From: Aedes albopictus
Lineage: Eukaryota; Arthropoda; Insecta; Diptera; Culicidae
DNA length: 64,000 bases
Assembly: GCF_035046485.1 (NCBI RefSeq)
Contig: NC_085137.1
Location: forward strand, 445,040,334 to 445,104,333
Direction of reading: 5' to 3'
Positions 33,188-43,653 of this stretch are shown one piece after another (the first letter of the stretch is position 1; each line of letters opens with the position of its first letter). A program made the translations under genes and the position numbers. The notes below the pieces were generated by a model, which was not told where the DNA came from, made no database searches, and was given only the letters and a program-made list of their open reading frames with translations.

Positions 33188-33715
33188 CACATCATCCAAG
33201 GGTGATTCACTTCTGGCATCATTCAATAGCGAGCAACTGTCATCTCACCCAAGAGCGAAAATAAATTTCGTTTCATTTAGGAGCGTTTACCCGCCCAATC
33301 ACATCATCCAAGAGCGATTTTTTTTATCATTAATAGCTGTTTATTTTCGCTTCATTTAAGAGCCATTGCCTGTTATTTCGGCAAGAGCGATTTACTTTTC
33401 GCATCATTTAAGAGCGACCAACTATTATCTCGCATCATCCAAGAGCGAAAGTGACCTTTTCATATCTTTTTAAAACTTTTACCATTTCAATCGCATCATC
33501 CAAGAGCGGTCCTATATTCTCGCATCATCCAAGAGCTGTTTACTCTCGCCTCATTTAAGAGCGACTGTCTGGTATTTCGCATCATCCAAGAGCGTTCAAC
33601 TGTTAACTCGCATCATCCAAGAGCGAATAATAACTTTTCGGGTCATTCAGGGTCGTTTAACTTTTACTACGCATCATTCAAGAGCGATTCTATTCCTTCG
33701 CATTATTCAAAAGCG
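33188..33715. repeat. Array of a conserved 17-bp core, CGCATCATCCAAGAGCG, at ~30-bp spacing
   Basis: About 17 copies, for example at 33300, 33400, 33431, 33492, 33521, 33547, 33578, 33609, 33670 and 33699. Starts are 26-31 bp apart, or twice that where a copy is missing. The core is well conserved (main variants CATTTAAGAGCG and CATTCAAGAGCG), whereas the 10-16 bp between cores varies and is AT-rich. The core has complementary CGC/GCG ends. A stray copy lies at 33905. The array lies inside the coding-free LTR element. Confidence 0.85.
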
Positions 33716-33924
33716 ATCCTTTTCTAATAATTAACTCTCGTCTCGCATTTTTAAAGAAAAATGATACAAATCTCACATAATTTGCAAGCCAACACACCTC
33801 GTACAAAAGCGTTATAGAACAGTGATGTTTTACTTTTTCTTGATATCCCAGAGTTATTCACATTTACACGTTTTCCTTACATTATCCAAGAGAAGTTCAC
33901 TTTTTGCATCATATAAGAGCAAGA

Positions 33925-35564
33925 TCACCAGAGTGTCAATATACCATAACTTTCGTCTGGTACTTTATTTTTAAAACATTTGTAATACCAAATACCTCAA
34001 CGCCATTCATAACAATTGTTATCAGCCCAATCTTAGTGAGGCTTATTTCGCATCTATCTGAATCTAAGTATTCGCTTAACCACGGCATACGCGAACACCT
34101 TGTCTACTTACTTCAAATTTGATTGTAAACATTGAACGTCATTCGTATCATTGGCTTTCGTGTTAGCGTACAGAAATGTTTCGATGTTGACATGTTTAAA
34201 ATGACAAAATGTAGTGACATCAACGATATAGCTATAACTTCAAGATTAAAATAAAATCCCTGAAGATCGTGACAAAAAAATCAAGTTTACCAGTTCCTAA
34301 ACATCTCTTCTTCCACCGAAATTGAACCACTGCTTGATCTGCGCTTGTGTGCGGAAATAGAATACATTTTCATTATTTTTCAACACTTCATTGGAGATTT
34401 TGGACCCGAATCTCAACAAGTCGTCAAGGTAACAGAAAAACATCACGAGCTGAAGGTGATACGGGACGACGTGTTGTTCTTTCTATCCTCCTTCTCTCTC
34501 CAACAACCTGCCTCGCGGCCTTGAAGATGGTAATCTCGACCTTCGCTGCACAGAAGAGGCTGCAAAACAATCAGTGTATGCACCGCAAGAGAGCATACGC
34601 AACGATATGGTTCTGCTCCACAATATGAAGCAGAATCCGAGACTACCATCTTAGTAGCAACGCAACAGAGCAACGGTGGATATTTCCTCGACCGTCCCAT
34701 TCGCCCTCAATGGCAACGACTTTGCGTCTAACCCTTTTGATTTGTTCACACCGATTTTTTCATGTACTGTTCCAAAACCATTGGCTGATGGAGAAGTCAA
34801 AGGATACTGATGTATTCTGATACGGGGCACTAGATTGATTTTTCCACATTATAAATATTTACGCCAAAATACAACACATAGGTACTCATGCTAGGGAAAG
34901 CAGGAAATTTCTTGGAAATAATCATTCATATTGCACATGGCTTTACCGAAAAGCAAATCTAGTCCTAAAGGTATTGAATGATTCGTAGTACTCCCATCTC
35001 CCGCATGGATTCTCGCCCCTTACAGAGGAAATACCATTTGCGTTGCATTTGCATTGCACATTGAGATTGAGACATAATTCTTACCATTCGAACATAAGCC
35101 GACATTGTAACAGTACACGGATCTCAACATAAAAGAGACTTACCTTTAATTTCACCTTGTAAGTCACAGTGACTCTATTCATTGCAGTAGTCAGCCTTTC
35201 GGATCAGCCAAACTCAATCCATTATTCGAATCTTCTATTATAACATACCTCTGTGATGCTGTGAAGTACATTTCCACAAGCACAATTCAATCGCGCCGAA
35301 CGACCTTCAGCGCTTGACCTTGAACAGAAATGAACAGCAGCAAGCACAAAAGAGAGCGCACAAAAGCGGGGCAATGATACCCGCTGTTTATATCCGGGTT
35401 TCCCTTTCACAATTTGATTTTCACCATTTTATTGGCTATTTCATTTTAAATACCTCACTTTCACATAAATTACATTCACTGCTCTGTAATTAGCGTCGCC
35501 ACCTTTTTCTTTTTCACACATCTATTCACTGATCACATTTTCCACGCCATTTCTCTTTCGCATG
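33925..35564. other. Interior of the LTR element, no feature recognised
   Basis: Short ORFs on both strands (33904-34122, 34347-34628, 34443-34700, 35222-35410) were inspected and do not resemble retroelement or host proteins. Confidence 0.5.
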
Positions 35565-36749
35565 TTATTTCCCAAGTAACCACAAGCATTATAACATTGC
35601 ACGAATTAGACTGAATATCAACCTTTGCAATGCGAAATGCAGTAATTCCACACTTGTCATGCAATAATCCTTTAGATTGGCATTATCAGTGTGACGATGC
35701 ATTGCATTTTTCTTTACATTCGGGTTTATTAAAAGGTGATATAAGATAATTCAATAATTCAACACTGCAAAAACTGAATAAATGCAATGTACAAACTAGC
35801 AAAGTTTGCTCTAACAATACAATTATAAAAGCTTGACTCTAATGGTAAACAAATGAAATCAAGAAGATTGAACAACTTTACGGTCAACTCTAGTGGTCTT
35901 CAACATTTCTGGTTCGACTACCGACCAACTGATTCACCGTTTGAGCCACCGATCGACGACAGCAAAACCTATTTAGAGATGAACTTTTCTCTTTTCTGTA
36001 GGCTGCTATCACATGCCAATAACGATGGAAATCACAATTAGCCNNNNNNNNNNNNNNNNNNNNNNNTTACATTAGTCTCATATGACCCTAACGTTTCTTG
36101 CTGGGAGCATATGAGCAGTGTGCGAAGGGTGTTTTAATCGAGGTTTTAATTTTCTTATGTTGACTAAATATCTTCTAAAATGTATTATGTATTTATCAGT
36201 AATTTATCGGAATGAGATAATTTACTGTATTCTATTACATATGACATAGTCGTTTTACCCTCTACTACAATGATTGGGACAGAAGAACAGGTTCCTTTTA
36301 GTGAATCAAATATCTGTTGTTATCATTGCAGCAGAAACGGTCCAAGGCGCCAGCGCGTATGGAACTCATCTAGCGGTCTTCAACACTTCTGGTTCGACTC
36401 CCGACCCGACGACAAAAAAATAATGGTTAAAACATTCATGTGTGGGGGCATCAGTACCGTCGATAACGAAACGGTGCTAAAAATAGATTTTTGTTTTGGT
36501 TTTTCGTGTTGCACGTATCAAGCATGTGGAATGCAAATGTACAGCACATGCATTTATATTACTTTAGCAATGGTTGTCAGCGTGCTGCAATATGTGGCAC
36601 TAATTTGATTTTAGTGGGGCCCTTTTCGACTTTAATATTGCTTCAATGAGGTGTATAAAGTAATGCAGCATTATATTCATAATTTTAATTATCAATATAT
36701 AGCAAAATTGATGCACTTATATACGGCTTCGTGGTTACTTGGGTTATTT
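35565..36749. mobile_element. TIR element with CCCAAGTAACCAC ends, contains an assembly gap
   Basis: CCCAAGTAACCAC starts at 35571 and recurs inverted up to 36743. TTATTT flanks both sides (35565-35570, 36744-36749). Inside, TCTAGTGGTCTTCAACA plus a GGTTCGACT B-box-like phrase occurs at about 35890 and again at 36369, suggesting an internal direct repeat of tRNA-like origin. It encodes no recognised transposase. Confidence 0.65.
36044..36066. other. Assembly gap (23 N)
   Basis: Run of N of unknown true length, inside the TIR element and hence inside the coding-free LTR element. Confidence 1.
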
Positions 36750-36816
36750 CTTATAAACCCATTTTGCACAACTGATTATTTGAACCTTTAATTTACATGT
36801 ACAATCTTTGGGTTCT

Positions 36817-36834
36817 ACATCCTCGTCGCCATCT
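36817..36834 (-). other. Primer-binding-site candidate
   Basis: Minus-strand AGATGGCGACGAGGATG follows the 5' LTR. It shares TGGCG(A/G)CGAGG with the site after the 5' LTR of the gypsy-derived element at 49310. Confidence 0.55.
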
Positions 36835-37031
36835 TGTGGTAACGACCTTGGAAGATATAATTAATATTATGCGCGCTGCGTAAGCCGACGATCCATTCTA
36901 GCGCACGGTAGGGGAGAGACTGCCTCAGTCAATCACCAAGCACTTATATTCGTGTAGCTCTCGTGTGCGCGTCGACCGCACGCGGTTCGGCATGATAAGA
37001 ACCGAATGCTATAACTAGAGGATCTACCACA
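36835..37031 (-). repeat. 5' LTR of the coding-free element
   Basis: 197 bp, by eye identical to 30064-30260 and followed by the GGCCT duplication. Confidence 0.9.
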
Positions 37032-37330
37032 GGCCTAACTGAAATTGCCGTCGATAAAAGGGCCTAACTGAAAGGGCCTAACTGATTTTTTAGATTGTAA
37101 AAGGGCCTATCTGCCGTTCACGTTAAAAATACATTATTTATGGAATTTTTGCTATAGTATGATGCAAATAATGCACAGAATCATGAAGTAGATTCCCATA
37201 TGATGGAATAAAACACCTAAAAGAGTCTTTCGTTTTTAAATAGGATTAACTAATCTGAGAGGTAATCTTCTCATGCGATTTTCTCAATGTTTACGTTTTG
37301 CAGATAGGCCCTTTTCAAATGTTACGCTAG

Positions 37331-37730
37331 AGATGAGAAAAACACAGAAAAAGAGAATATCAAAAGGGAATGAAAATGACAGAACGATGGGTTTTGAACG
37401 CACTCTTTCTTTTGAACACGGAAAAAACAAAAATATCTGTTTTGGCACTTTTCACCTCTATTTTCACGAGACATTTTTTTAATTTGTGGATTAAAACCAT
37501 TAAAACACTTCGAAAATTATTTTTTATAAGGCAATCCACGAGACAGATGCGATCAGCTGATTTTTTTTGTTTACCATGAATTTTTGACATCCGATGATCG
37601 GGGTGACAGTTGAACACAAAGGAATTTGTTAAGCACCGACGACACTTGACGAAACTTTGTCAAGTTGTACTCACACTGTGTTTACATTTTTGGCTGTCAC
37701 CCCCATCGCGAAAAGTCGTCATGGATTGCC
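37331..37730. other. Unassigned sequence between two elements
   Basis: AT-rich. The short ORFs 37360-37617 and 37370-37579 overlap on opposite strands and resemble nothing known to me. Confidence 0.4.
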
Positions 37731-37733
37731 TTA

Positions 37734-38070
37734 TAGGGCACTGCACTGTTTTGATTTTGTATGGGATTTTGACGTTTCGTGGCCTTGTTGTTTACAAAAT
37801 TTCTGTAAGAGTGAAAGAGAAGGAGATAATTTCATGCACTGCCCTATAGGGAACTGCACTGTTTTAATTTTGTATGGGATTTTGGCATTTCTTGGCCTTG
37901 TTGTTTACAAAATATCTGTAAGAGTAAAAGAGAAGGAGAGAATTTCATGCAGTGCCCTATAGGGAACTGCATTGTTTTGATTTTGTATGGGATTTTGACG
38001 TTTCGTGGCCTTGTTGTTTACTAAATCTCAATGAGAGTGAAAGAGAGGGTGAGAATTTCGTGCAGAGCCC
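37734..38070 (+). repeat. Tandem ~111-bp units with CCCTATAGGG junctions (left)
   Basis: Three units starting at about 37734, 37845 and 37956. Each begins AGGG(C/A)ACTGCA, contains TTTGTATGGGATTTTGACGT and GGCCTTGTTGTTTAC, and ends TTTCATGCA(G/C)TGCCCT. Each unit has inverted ends, so these look like concatenated small MITEs. Confidence 0.75.
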
Positions 38071-39119
38071 TATAGGGAACTGCACGCCGCGGTTGCTAGG
38101 GAAAATTCTTCTAAGTCCTTGACGTTTCGTGGCCTTGTTGTTTACGATTTGGACTTGAAAAAATTTTGCTGGTTTTACTGAGGTGCACCCAGGTGGGCAG
38201 GGTGGCTTTGATTGAAATTATCACGCGTGGTTCGTGGGTGGCGGAATGCGCGCGTTCAGCAAGTTGTAAGGCATGATTAGCTGATGTCAGGATGAATCAT
38301 TGACCACATGGTCACCACTGGCCACTCCGGGAACTTCCGGGATGACCCGAAACAACCTGGAGAACCGGTGATAGGGGTCAATTACGTTTATTTAGCAAAA
38401 CATGATGAAAAACACCACGGCTCTTTTTTTATGATTTTTCGTCAATTCACTTGTGACTGCATAGCAATACTGGCCATGGTTCCCATGTGCCACTTCCGAA
38501 ACTTACGGGATGCCCTGAAGAACCGACATTAGAGAATAATCATATTCTAACAGAAAAATGTGTCATGCGACGGATCTTCCTTCATGAATTTTCATAGATA
38601 TGTTTGAGGTTGTATCGATGCTAGACATGGCCCCCATTATTGGCCACTTCTGGAACATCCAGGTACCCCGACGGAAACGACAACAAAAGCTAATTACGAT
38701 CATACAACAAAACATGTAATGTGACCATCATGATTTTTAATTCCTATGTATGTGGTCGTATCAAAAGTGGCCACACTCTTGGTTGACCATTTCTGAAACT
38801 TTCTGGGGCGCCCTGAGGGAACCGATGGCCAGAATCAATTTGGTTCATTCAGCGACGGTTTCATCATGTTTTTCGAGAATATGCTTGTGGTTACTGCTAA
38901 AACTTAGAGAATGCCCTCAAGAGACTGATGGCATATTGAACAAACGCGTTCATATGACAAAATGTGGTATGTAACGCATCTTGGCTAGGTCCAGAGAAAT
39001 ATCTGACAGGATAAAATAATGCCTGATGGAACTTCCGAAGGATTCCCTGGCGTAATTCCTGGAGGAATCCCTTTCAAAATGTTTGAAGGCATCCTCAACG
39101 GAATTTCTTGAGAAACGTC
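38071..39119 (+). repeat. Left arm of giant inverted repeat
   Basis: Inverted copy of 41535-42911, excluding the insertion there. Contains CATGATTTTTAATTCC and similar blocks shared with the other arm. Its ORF at 38750-38974 is mirrored by 41680-41904 and is not considered a gene. Confidence 0.85.
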
Positions 39120-41534
39120 TGGCAAAATGTTTGAGGAATCTCTGACTAATATATTGAGGAAATCTCTGTTGGAATTGTTGAATAAATATCTGGCAGAGAT
39201 AATGCAGATGCAGTGCATTGCCCTTGCGGAACTCCTAGATGAATCTCTTAAAAAAAAACAGATGGAATTCAAGAGCAGTAATTTGCGTAAATTTTAGAGG
39301 AGTCCTTAGCGGAGTTCCTGTATGAAGTTCTTAGCGGAGTTCCTGTATGGCGGAATTTCTAAAGAAATTTTGAGAGGAATGGCAGCAGTAATCACCTGTA
39401 GTACTCTTTTTTTTACCCCCGCTGTTGGGGGAATGAAACAGCACTCTAAGAGCAACCCCTGATGGATTTCCAGGAAAAATCCCTGATAAACACCACGAAG
39501 AATACCCTCCGGAACTGTTGGAGAAATTTCTGGAAGAACTTCTAGCTGAACTTCTGGAGCAGTCAGTGGTGGAATTCAAGATAAATTACTAGTGAATCTT
39601 CAGAAAAATCCCTGGTGAAACACTACGCACAATCCTTTACGAAACTCATGGAATGATACATGGTGGAGCTTCTGGAAAAATAACTGGCACAGCATCTGTC
39701 AGAAATCACTAGCACCACAAATTATTTTTAACGACTTTTGATAGGGATTTCTCCAGGAACAAGACCAGGTAATCTCCCAGAAGTTCCTTAACTTTGGTGT
39801 AGCTAGAGCGGCCACCAGGATCCGAACAATCAGAGGAACATTTGAAGAAATACTCTTACGAACTCTCGAAGGTATTACAGGAAGGACTACCGAAGGAATT
39901 CTAGGAGAAATCGCCATAGGAATTTTGGGAGGAAATCCCAGGGGAACTTCTACGGAAATTCCAGGTCAAACTCCCGTGGGAATTTCAGGAGAAACTTCCG
40001 TTGACTTTCTAGGAGAAATTCCACGAGCAGCTCCCGCAGGAATTCCTCGAGGAAATCCTGAAGGAATTTCAAAAAATAACCTAAGAAACTCAAGAAGGAA
40101 CTCCCGAAGAAATTCCAGCATAAACTCTCGCAGGAATATCATGAGAAACTCCCTGTGAAATTCTAGGATGAACTCACGAAGTAGTTTCAGGAGGAACTAC
40201 CGAAAGGATTTCCGCAGGAATTCTAGGAGGAACTATCTGATGATTTCCAGGAGGATCTGCCAGAAGGAATTCCTAGAGAAATTTCAGAAGGGACTCCTGG
40301 TAACATTTCATGAGGAACTCTCGAAGGAATTCCAGGAGGGTATTCAAGAGGAACATCCGAAGACATAATATAACGAACTCATAGAGGAATTCCAGGATCT
40401 TCGAGGAACTCTCATAGAGGTACCAGGAGGATACTTGTGGAGAGTATTCAAGTGGAGAATCCGAAGTAATACTATGACTTACTCCCGGAGGATTTCAGGA
40501 TGAACTCTCGTAGGGGCTCCAGCGTGAACTCTCAGAGGAGGAGGAACTCCAGAAGGAATTTCAATAGGAAGTCCCAGAGTTTTAGGAGAAACTCCTAGAG
40601 ATATTCTAAGGCAAACCCCCCTAAGAAATAAAAGTAGAGTCCCCTGTGAAATTTATTGAGAAATTTCACGGGCAACTCCTGTGGGAATTTCAGAAGGTGT
40701 TTCAAAGTGACCCTTCAGAGAAATTTCGGTAAGAAAGGAGGAATTTTGGGAGGAATTCTCAGATTAACTCCAGAGATACTCCTAGAAGGATTCCAGAAGA
40801 ATTTCCAGAAAGAATTCCAGAAGCAACTTTAGGAGAAATTGCAGGACGAACTTCCAGAGGAACTTCCGGAAGATTTCCTGAAGGAACTCCCGGACGTTTT
40901 TCAAGAGGAACATCCGAGCAATTCTGTGATAAACTCCTGAAGCATTTTTGGGATCCAGGAAGTTCCATGAGGAATTTCAAGAGGAATTCTAGGAGGAAAC
41001 TCCCGGATGGTACTCTGAAGGAATACTATGGCGAACTCACAGATAAATTCTAGGTCGAACTACCGTTGGAGTTTCCGCGTGAACTTCAGAGTGAACTCCC
41101 GGAAGAATTCCAGGATGAACTCTCGGAGGAATTTCAGAAGGAACTTCCAGAGATATTCTAGAATGAACTAAAGAAATTCTACAAGCATCTTCCGTAGGAA
41201 TTCCTGGGGAAATTCCCGGAGGAATTTCATGAGAAACTGCCTGTGGAAGAATTTCAGCATAAACTCTCGGGGGAAATTATGACAAACTCACAGTGAAATT
41301 CTACGTGAAACTCCTGGTGTAATTTAAAAGGGACTGCCGGGGGGAATTCCAGAGGAACTTAAGAAGAAACTCCCAGAGGAGTTCCAGGAAGGACTTTGTG
41401 CGGAATTACAGAAGAAATTCCCGGAGAAGTTTTGGAAGAAACTCTCATACTTACTCAAGGAAAAATTTAGAATGAACTCTTAGAGAAACTCCTGGAGGAA
41501 TTGGAGGAGGAGAACCCGGAGGAATTCCCAGATG
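39120..41534. repeat. Degenerate 24-bp minisatellite (loop of foldback)
   Basis: About 2.4 kb built from variants of a ~24-bp unit such as GAATTTCAGGAGAAACTTCC, most regular at 39930-41500. As 24 is divisible by 3, it yields spurious 8-residue repeats in short ORFs (for example around 39925-40158). Copies of this family also lie at 45660-46290 and, in the opposite orientation, at 46560-46930 and 47380-47520. Confidence 0.75.
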
Positions 41535-42911
41535 GACGTTTCTCAAGAAATTCCGTTGAGGATGCCTTCAAACATTTTGAAAGGGATTCCTCCAGGAATT
41601 ACGCCAGGGAATCCTTCGGAAGTTCCATCAGGCATTATTTTATCCTGTCAGATATTTCTCTGGACCTAGCCAAGATGCGTTACACACCACATTTTGTCAT
41701 ATGAACGCGTTTGTTCAATATGCCATCAGTCTCTTGAGGGCATTCTCTAAGTTTTAGCAGTAACCACAAGCATATTCTCGAAAAACATGATGAAACCGTC
41801 GCTGAATGAACCAAATTGATTCTGGCCATCGGTTCCCTCAGGGCGCCCCAGAAAGTTTCAGAAATGGTCAACCAAGAGTGTGGCCACTTTTGATACGACC
41901 ACATACATAGGAATTAAAAATCATGATGGTCACATTACATGTTTTGTTGTATGATCGTAATTAGCTTTTGTTGTCGTTTCCGTCGGGGTACCTGGATGTT
42001 CCAGAAGTGGCCAATAATGGGGGCCATGTCTAGCATCGATACAACCTCAAACATATCTATGAAAATTCATGAAGGAAGATCCGTCGCATGACACATTTTT
42101 CTGTTAGAATATGATTATCCTCTAATGTCGGTTCTTCAGGGCATCCCGGAAGTTTCGGAAGTGGCACATGGGAACCATGGCCAGTATTGCTATGCAGTCA
42201 CAAGTGAATTGACGAAAAATCATAAAAAAAGAGCCGTGGTGTTTTTCATCATGTTTTGCTAAATAAACGTAATTGGGTTGTTTAGTGAATTAAATATTCC
42301 CTTTTTCTTTAGCCTAATCGAAAGAGCTCATTTTTCTGAGTATAACGTGATTTTATTGCGTTCCGATTCCTTTGTTTTGATGGTTAAATAAACAAAACAG
42401 TTTTAATTTCCGTGGATAGAATGACAGTTCAATCGATAAAGTGACAGTTCGCCCCGAACAAAAAAAAATCCCCATACAAACTTAAAATGAATTTAAGAAA
42501 TAGTTCCCGGGCACCTAAAATGATGAAATTTTGGATTTCGACTAATTTTTGGACGGAGATTCCGATTATGCAATAATCTAGATACCCCTAAAGAACCCAA
42601 TTGACCCCTATCACCGGTTCTCCAGGTTGTTTCGGGTCATCCCGGAAGTTCCCGGAGTGGCCAGTGGTGACCATGTGGTCAATGATTCATCCTGACATCA
42701 GCTAATCATGCCTTACAACTTGCTGAACGCGCGCATTCCGCCACCCACGAACCACGCGTTGATAATTTCAATCAAAGCCACCCTGCCCACCTGGGTGCAC
42801 CTCAGTAAAACCAGCAAAATTTTTTCAAGTCCAAATCGTAAACAACAAGGCCACGAAACGTCAAGGACTTAGAAGAATTTTCCCTAGCAACCGCGGCGTG
42901 CAGTTCCCTAT
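41535..42911 (-). repeat. Right arm of giant inverted repeat
   Basis: Inverted copy of 38071-39119 interrupted by a 324-bp element at 42275-42598. Confidence 0.85.
42271..42602. mobile_element. Small TIR element inserted in right foldback arm
   Basis: The insert 42275-42598 has ends GGGTTGTTTAG and, inverted, GGGTTCTTTAG, with AATT duplicated at 42271-42274 and 42599-42602. The left arm of the foldback has the empty site with a single AATT near 38381. It is non-coding. Confidence 0.8.
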
Positions 42912-43265
42912 AGGGGACTGCATGAAATTCTCTCCTTCTCTTTCCCTCCTTTAGAAATTTTGTAAACAACAAGGCCAAGAAACGTCAAAATCCCATACAA
43001 AATCAAAACAATGCAGTGCCCTATGCACTGCCCTATAGGGCACTGCATGAAATTGTCTCCTTCTCTTTCACTCCTACAGAAATTTTGTAAACAGCAAGGC
43101 CAAGAAACGTCAAAATCCCATACAAAATCAAAACAGTGCAGTGACCTATAGGGCACTGCATTGTTTTGATTTTGTATGGGATTTTGACGTTTCTTGGCCT
43201 TGTTGTTTACAAAATTTCTGTAAGAGTGAAAGAGAAGGGGAGAATTTCATGCAGTGCCCTATTGC
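42903..43265. repeat. Tandem ~114-bp units with CCCTATAGGG junctions (right)
   Basis: Two units in inverted orientation relative to the left block (from about 42903 and 43030), then one in direct orientation (43144-43259). Same family as 37734-38070. Confidence 0.75.
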
Positions 43266-43289
43266 CCTTTGTGAAGATTTCGACACTGA

Positions 43290-43432
43290 TTTTTCATTTG
43301 GGCCTAACTGACATTTTCGAGTTCTCTTCATCGACCCTCTCCTTGTGGATCTGGCCCTCTGTCCCTATCTTTTCATGCGATTTTCGCAATGTTTACGTTT
43401 TGCGGATAGGTCCTTTTCAAATGTTACGCTAG
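43290..43432. mobile_element. Partial TIR element end (same family as 29530-37330)
   Basis: GGGCCTAACTGACATTTTCG at about 43300 and the terminal block TCCTTTTCAAATGTTACGCT at 43411-43430 match the right end at 37290-37330. It lies 222 bp upstream of the Syx8 start codon, within or next to its promoter. Confidence 0.75.
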
Positions 43433-43653
43433 AAATTGCTCATTGAACTGACTCTCTCATTGCGCTGTCAAAAAAAAAATCGCTTTGTTTTGTTCCTCCG
43501 TTTCTTGTTCGGATGCACCAAAAGTGCCCAGGATTTGCATCCTTATCAAATTTCGATACAAAGTAATTCGCGATTATTCATCCCATACGCAGTATTTTTG
43601 CGTTTGCAAAAAATAAGCAGCAAATTCCACTCCAGTTTCAGGGAATTCTAACG
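43433..43653 (+). promoter_or_regulatory. Putative Syx8 promoter and 5'UTR
   Basis: About 220 bp between a transposon end and the Syx8 ATG. AT-rich with no clear TATA box at a convincing distance. The transcription start cannot be placed from sequence alone. Confidence 0.4.

Larger units (their letters stand above)
30064..37031 (-). mobile_element. Coding-free LTR retrotransposon (LARD-like), 6,968 bp, identical LTRs
   Basis: Two 197-bp terminal direct repeats (30064-30260, 36835-37031) appear identical and run TGTGG...CCACA. GGCCT is duplicated at 30059-30063 and 37032-37036, which shows both LTRs entered as one unit. Orientation is minus: GAGAGAAAAGGGGA, a polypurine tract, abuts the left LTR, and AGATGGCGACGAGGATG, a primer-site candidate, abuts the right LTR. 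The 6.57-kb interior has no gag or pol similarity in any frame; its longest ORF is about 112 codons. It holds a 17-bp-core array, a SINE-like segment, a small TIR element and an assembly gap. It must be mobilised in trans if it is mobile. Confidence 0.88.
29530..37330. mobile_element. TIR element with AGGGCCTAACTGA subrepeats, split by a 7-kb LTR element
   Basis: The left end GCGTAACATTTGAAAAGGGC (29534) recurs inverted at the right end (37308-37327), each followed inward by CTATCTGCAAAA and GTAAAC. CTAG flanks both ends. Multiple AAAAGGGCCTAACTGA phrases in both orientations occur at 29560-30063 and 37032-37110. Without the inserted LTR element it would be about 830 bp. A third, partial copy lies at 43290-43432. 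There is no coding capacity. Confidence 0.75.
37731..43265. mobile_element. Giant foldback element, ~1-kb inverted arms around a 24-bp-repeat loop
   Basis: The arms 38071-39119 and 41535-42911 are inverted copies that seem nearly identical; a 74-codon frame in each differs at one residue. The right arm holds a later 324-bp insertion at 42275-42598. Outside the arms lie ~111-bp tandem units with CCCTATAGGG junctions. Inside lies a 2.4-kb degenerate 24-bp repeat. No transposase was found. The layout recalls Drosophila foldback elements, but no sequence relationship is implied. The outer limit is the last CCCTATAGGG-type unit; no clean target duplication was found. Confidence 0.8.

Noticed and set aside
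33188..33715. CRISPR array
   Set aside because: Repeats with spacers look similar, but the core is only 17 bp and imperfect, spacers are AT-rich and of uneven length, no cas genes exist, and the context is an animal retroelement.
39925..40158. Glycine/proline-rich coding sequence
   Set aside because: The 8-residue periodicity follows from the 24-bp satellite; frames are short and broken.
38750..41904. Two copies of a 74-codon ORF (38750-38974 plus, 41680-41904 minus) as a gene
   Set aside because: They are mirror copies in the two foldback arms, have no recognisable domain, and the frame is no longer than expected by chance.
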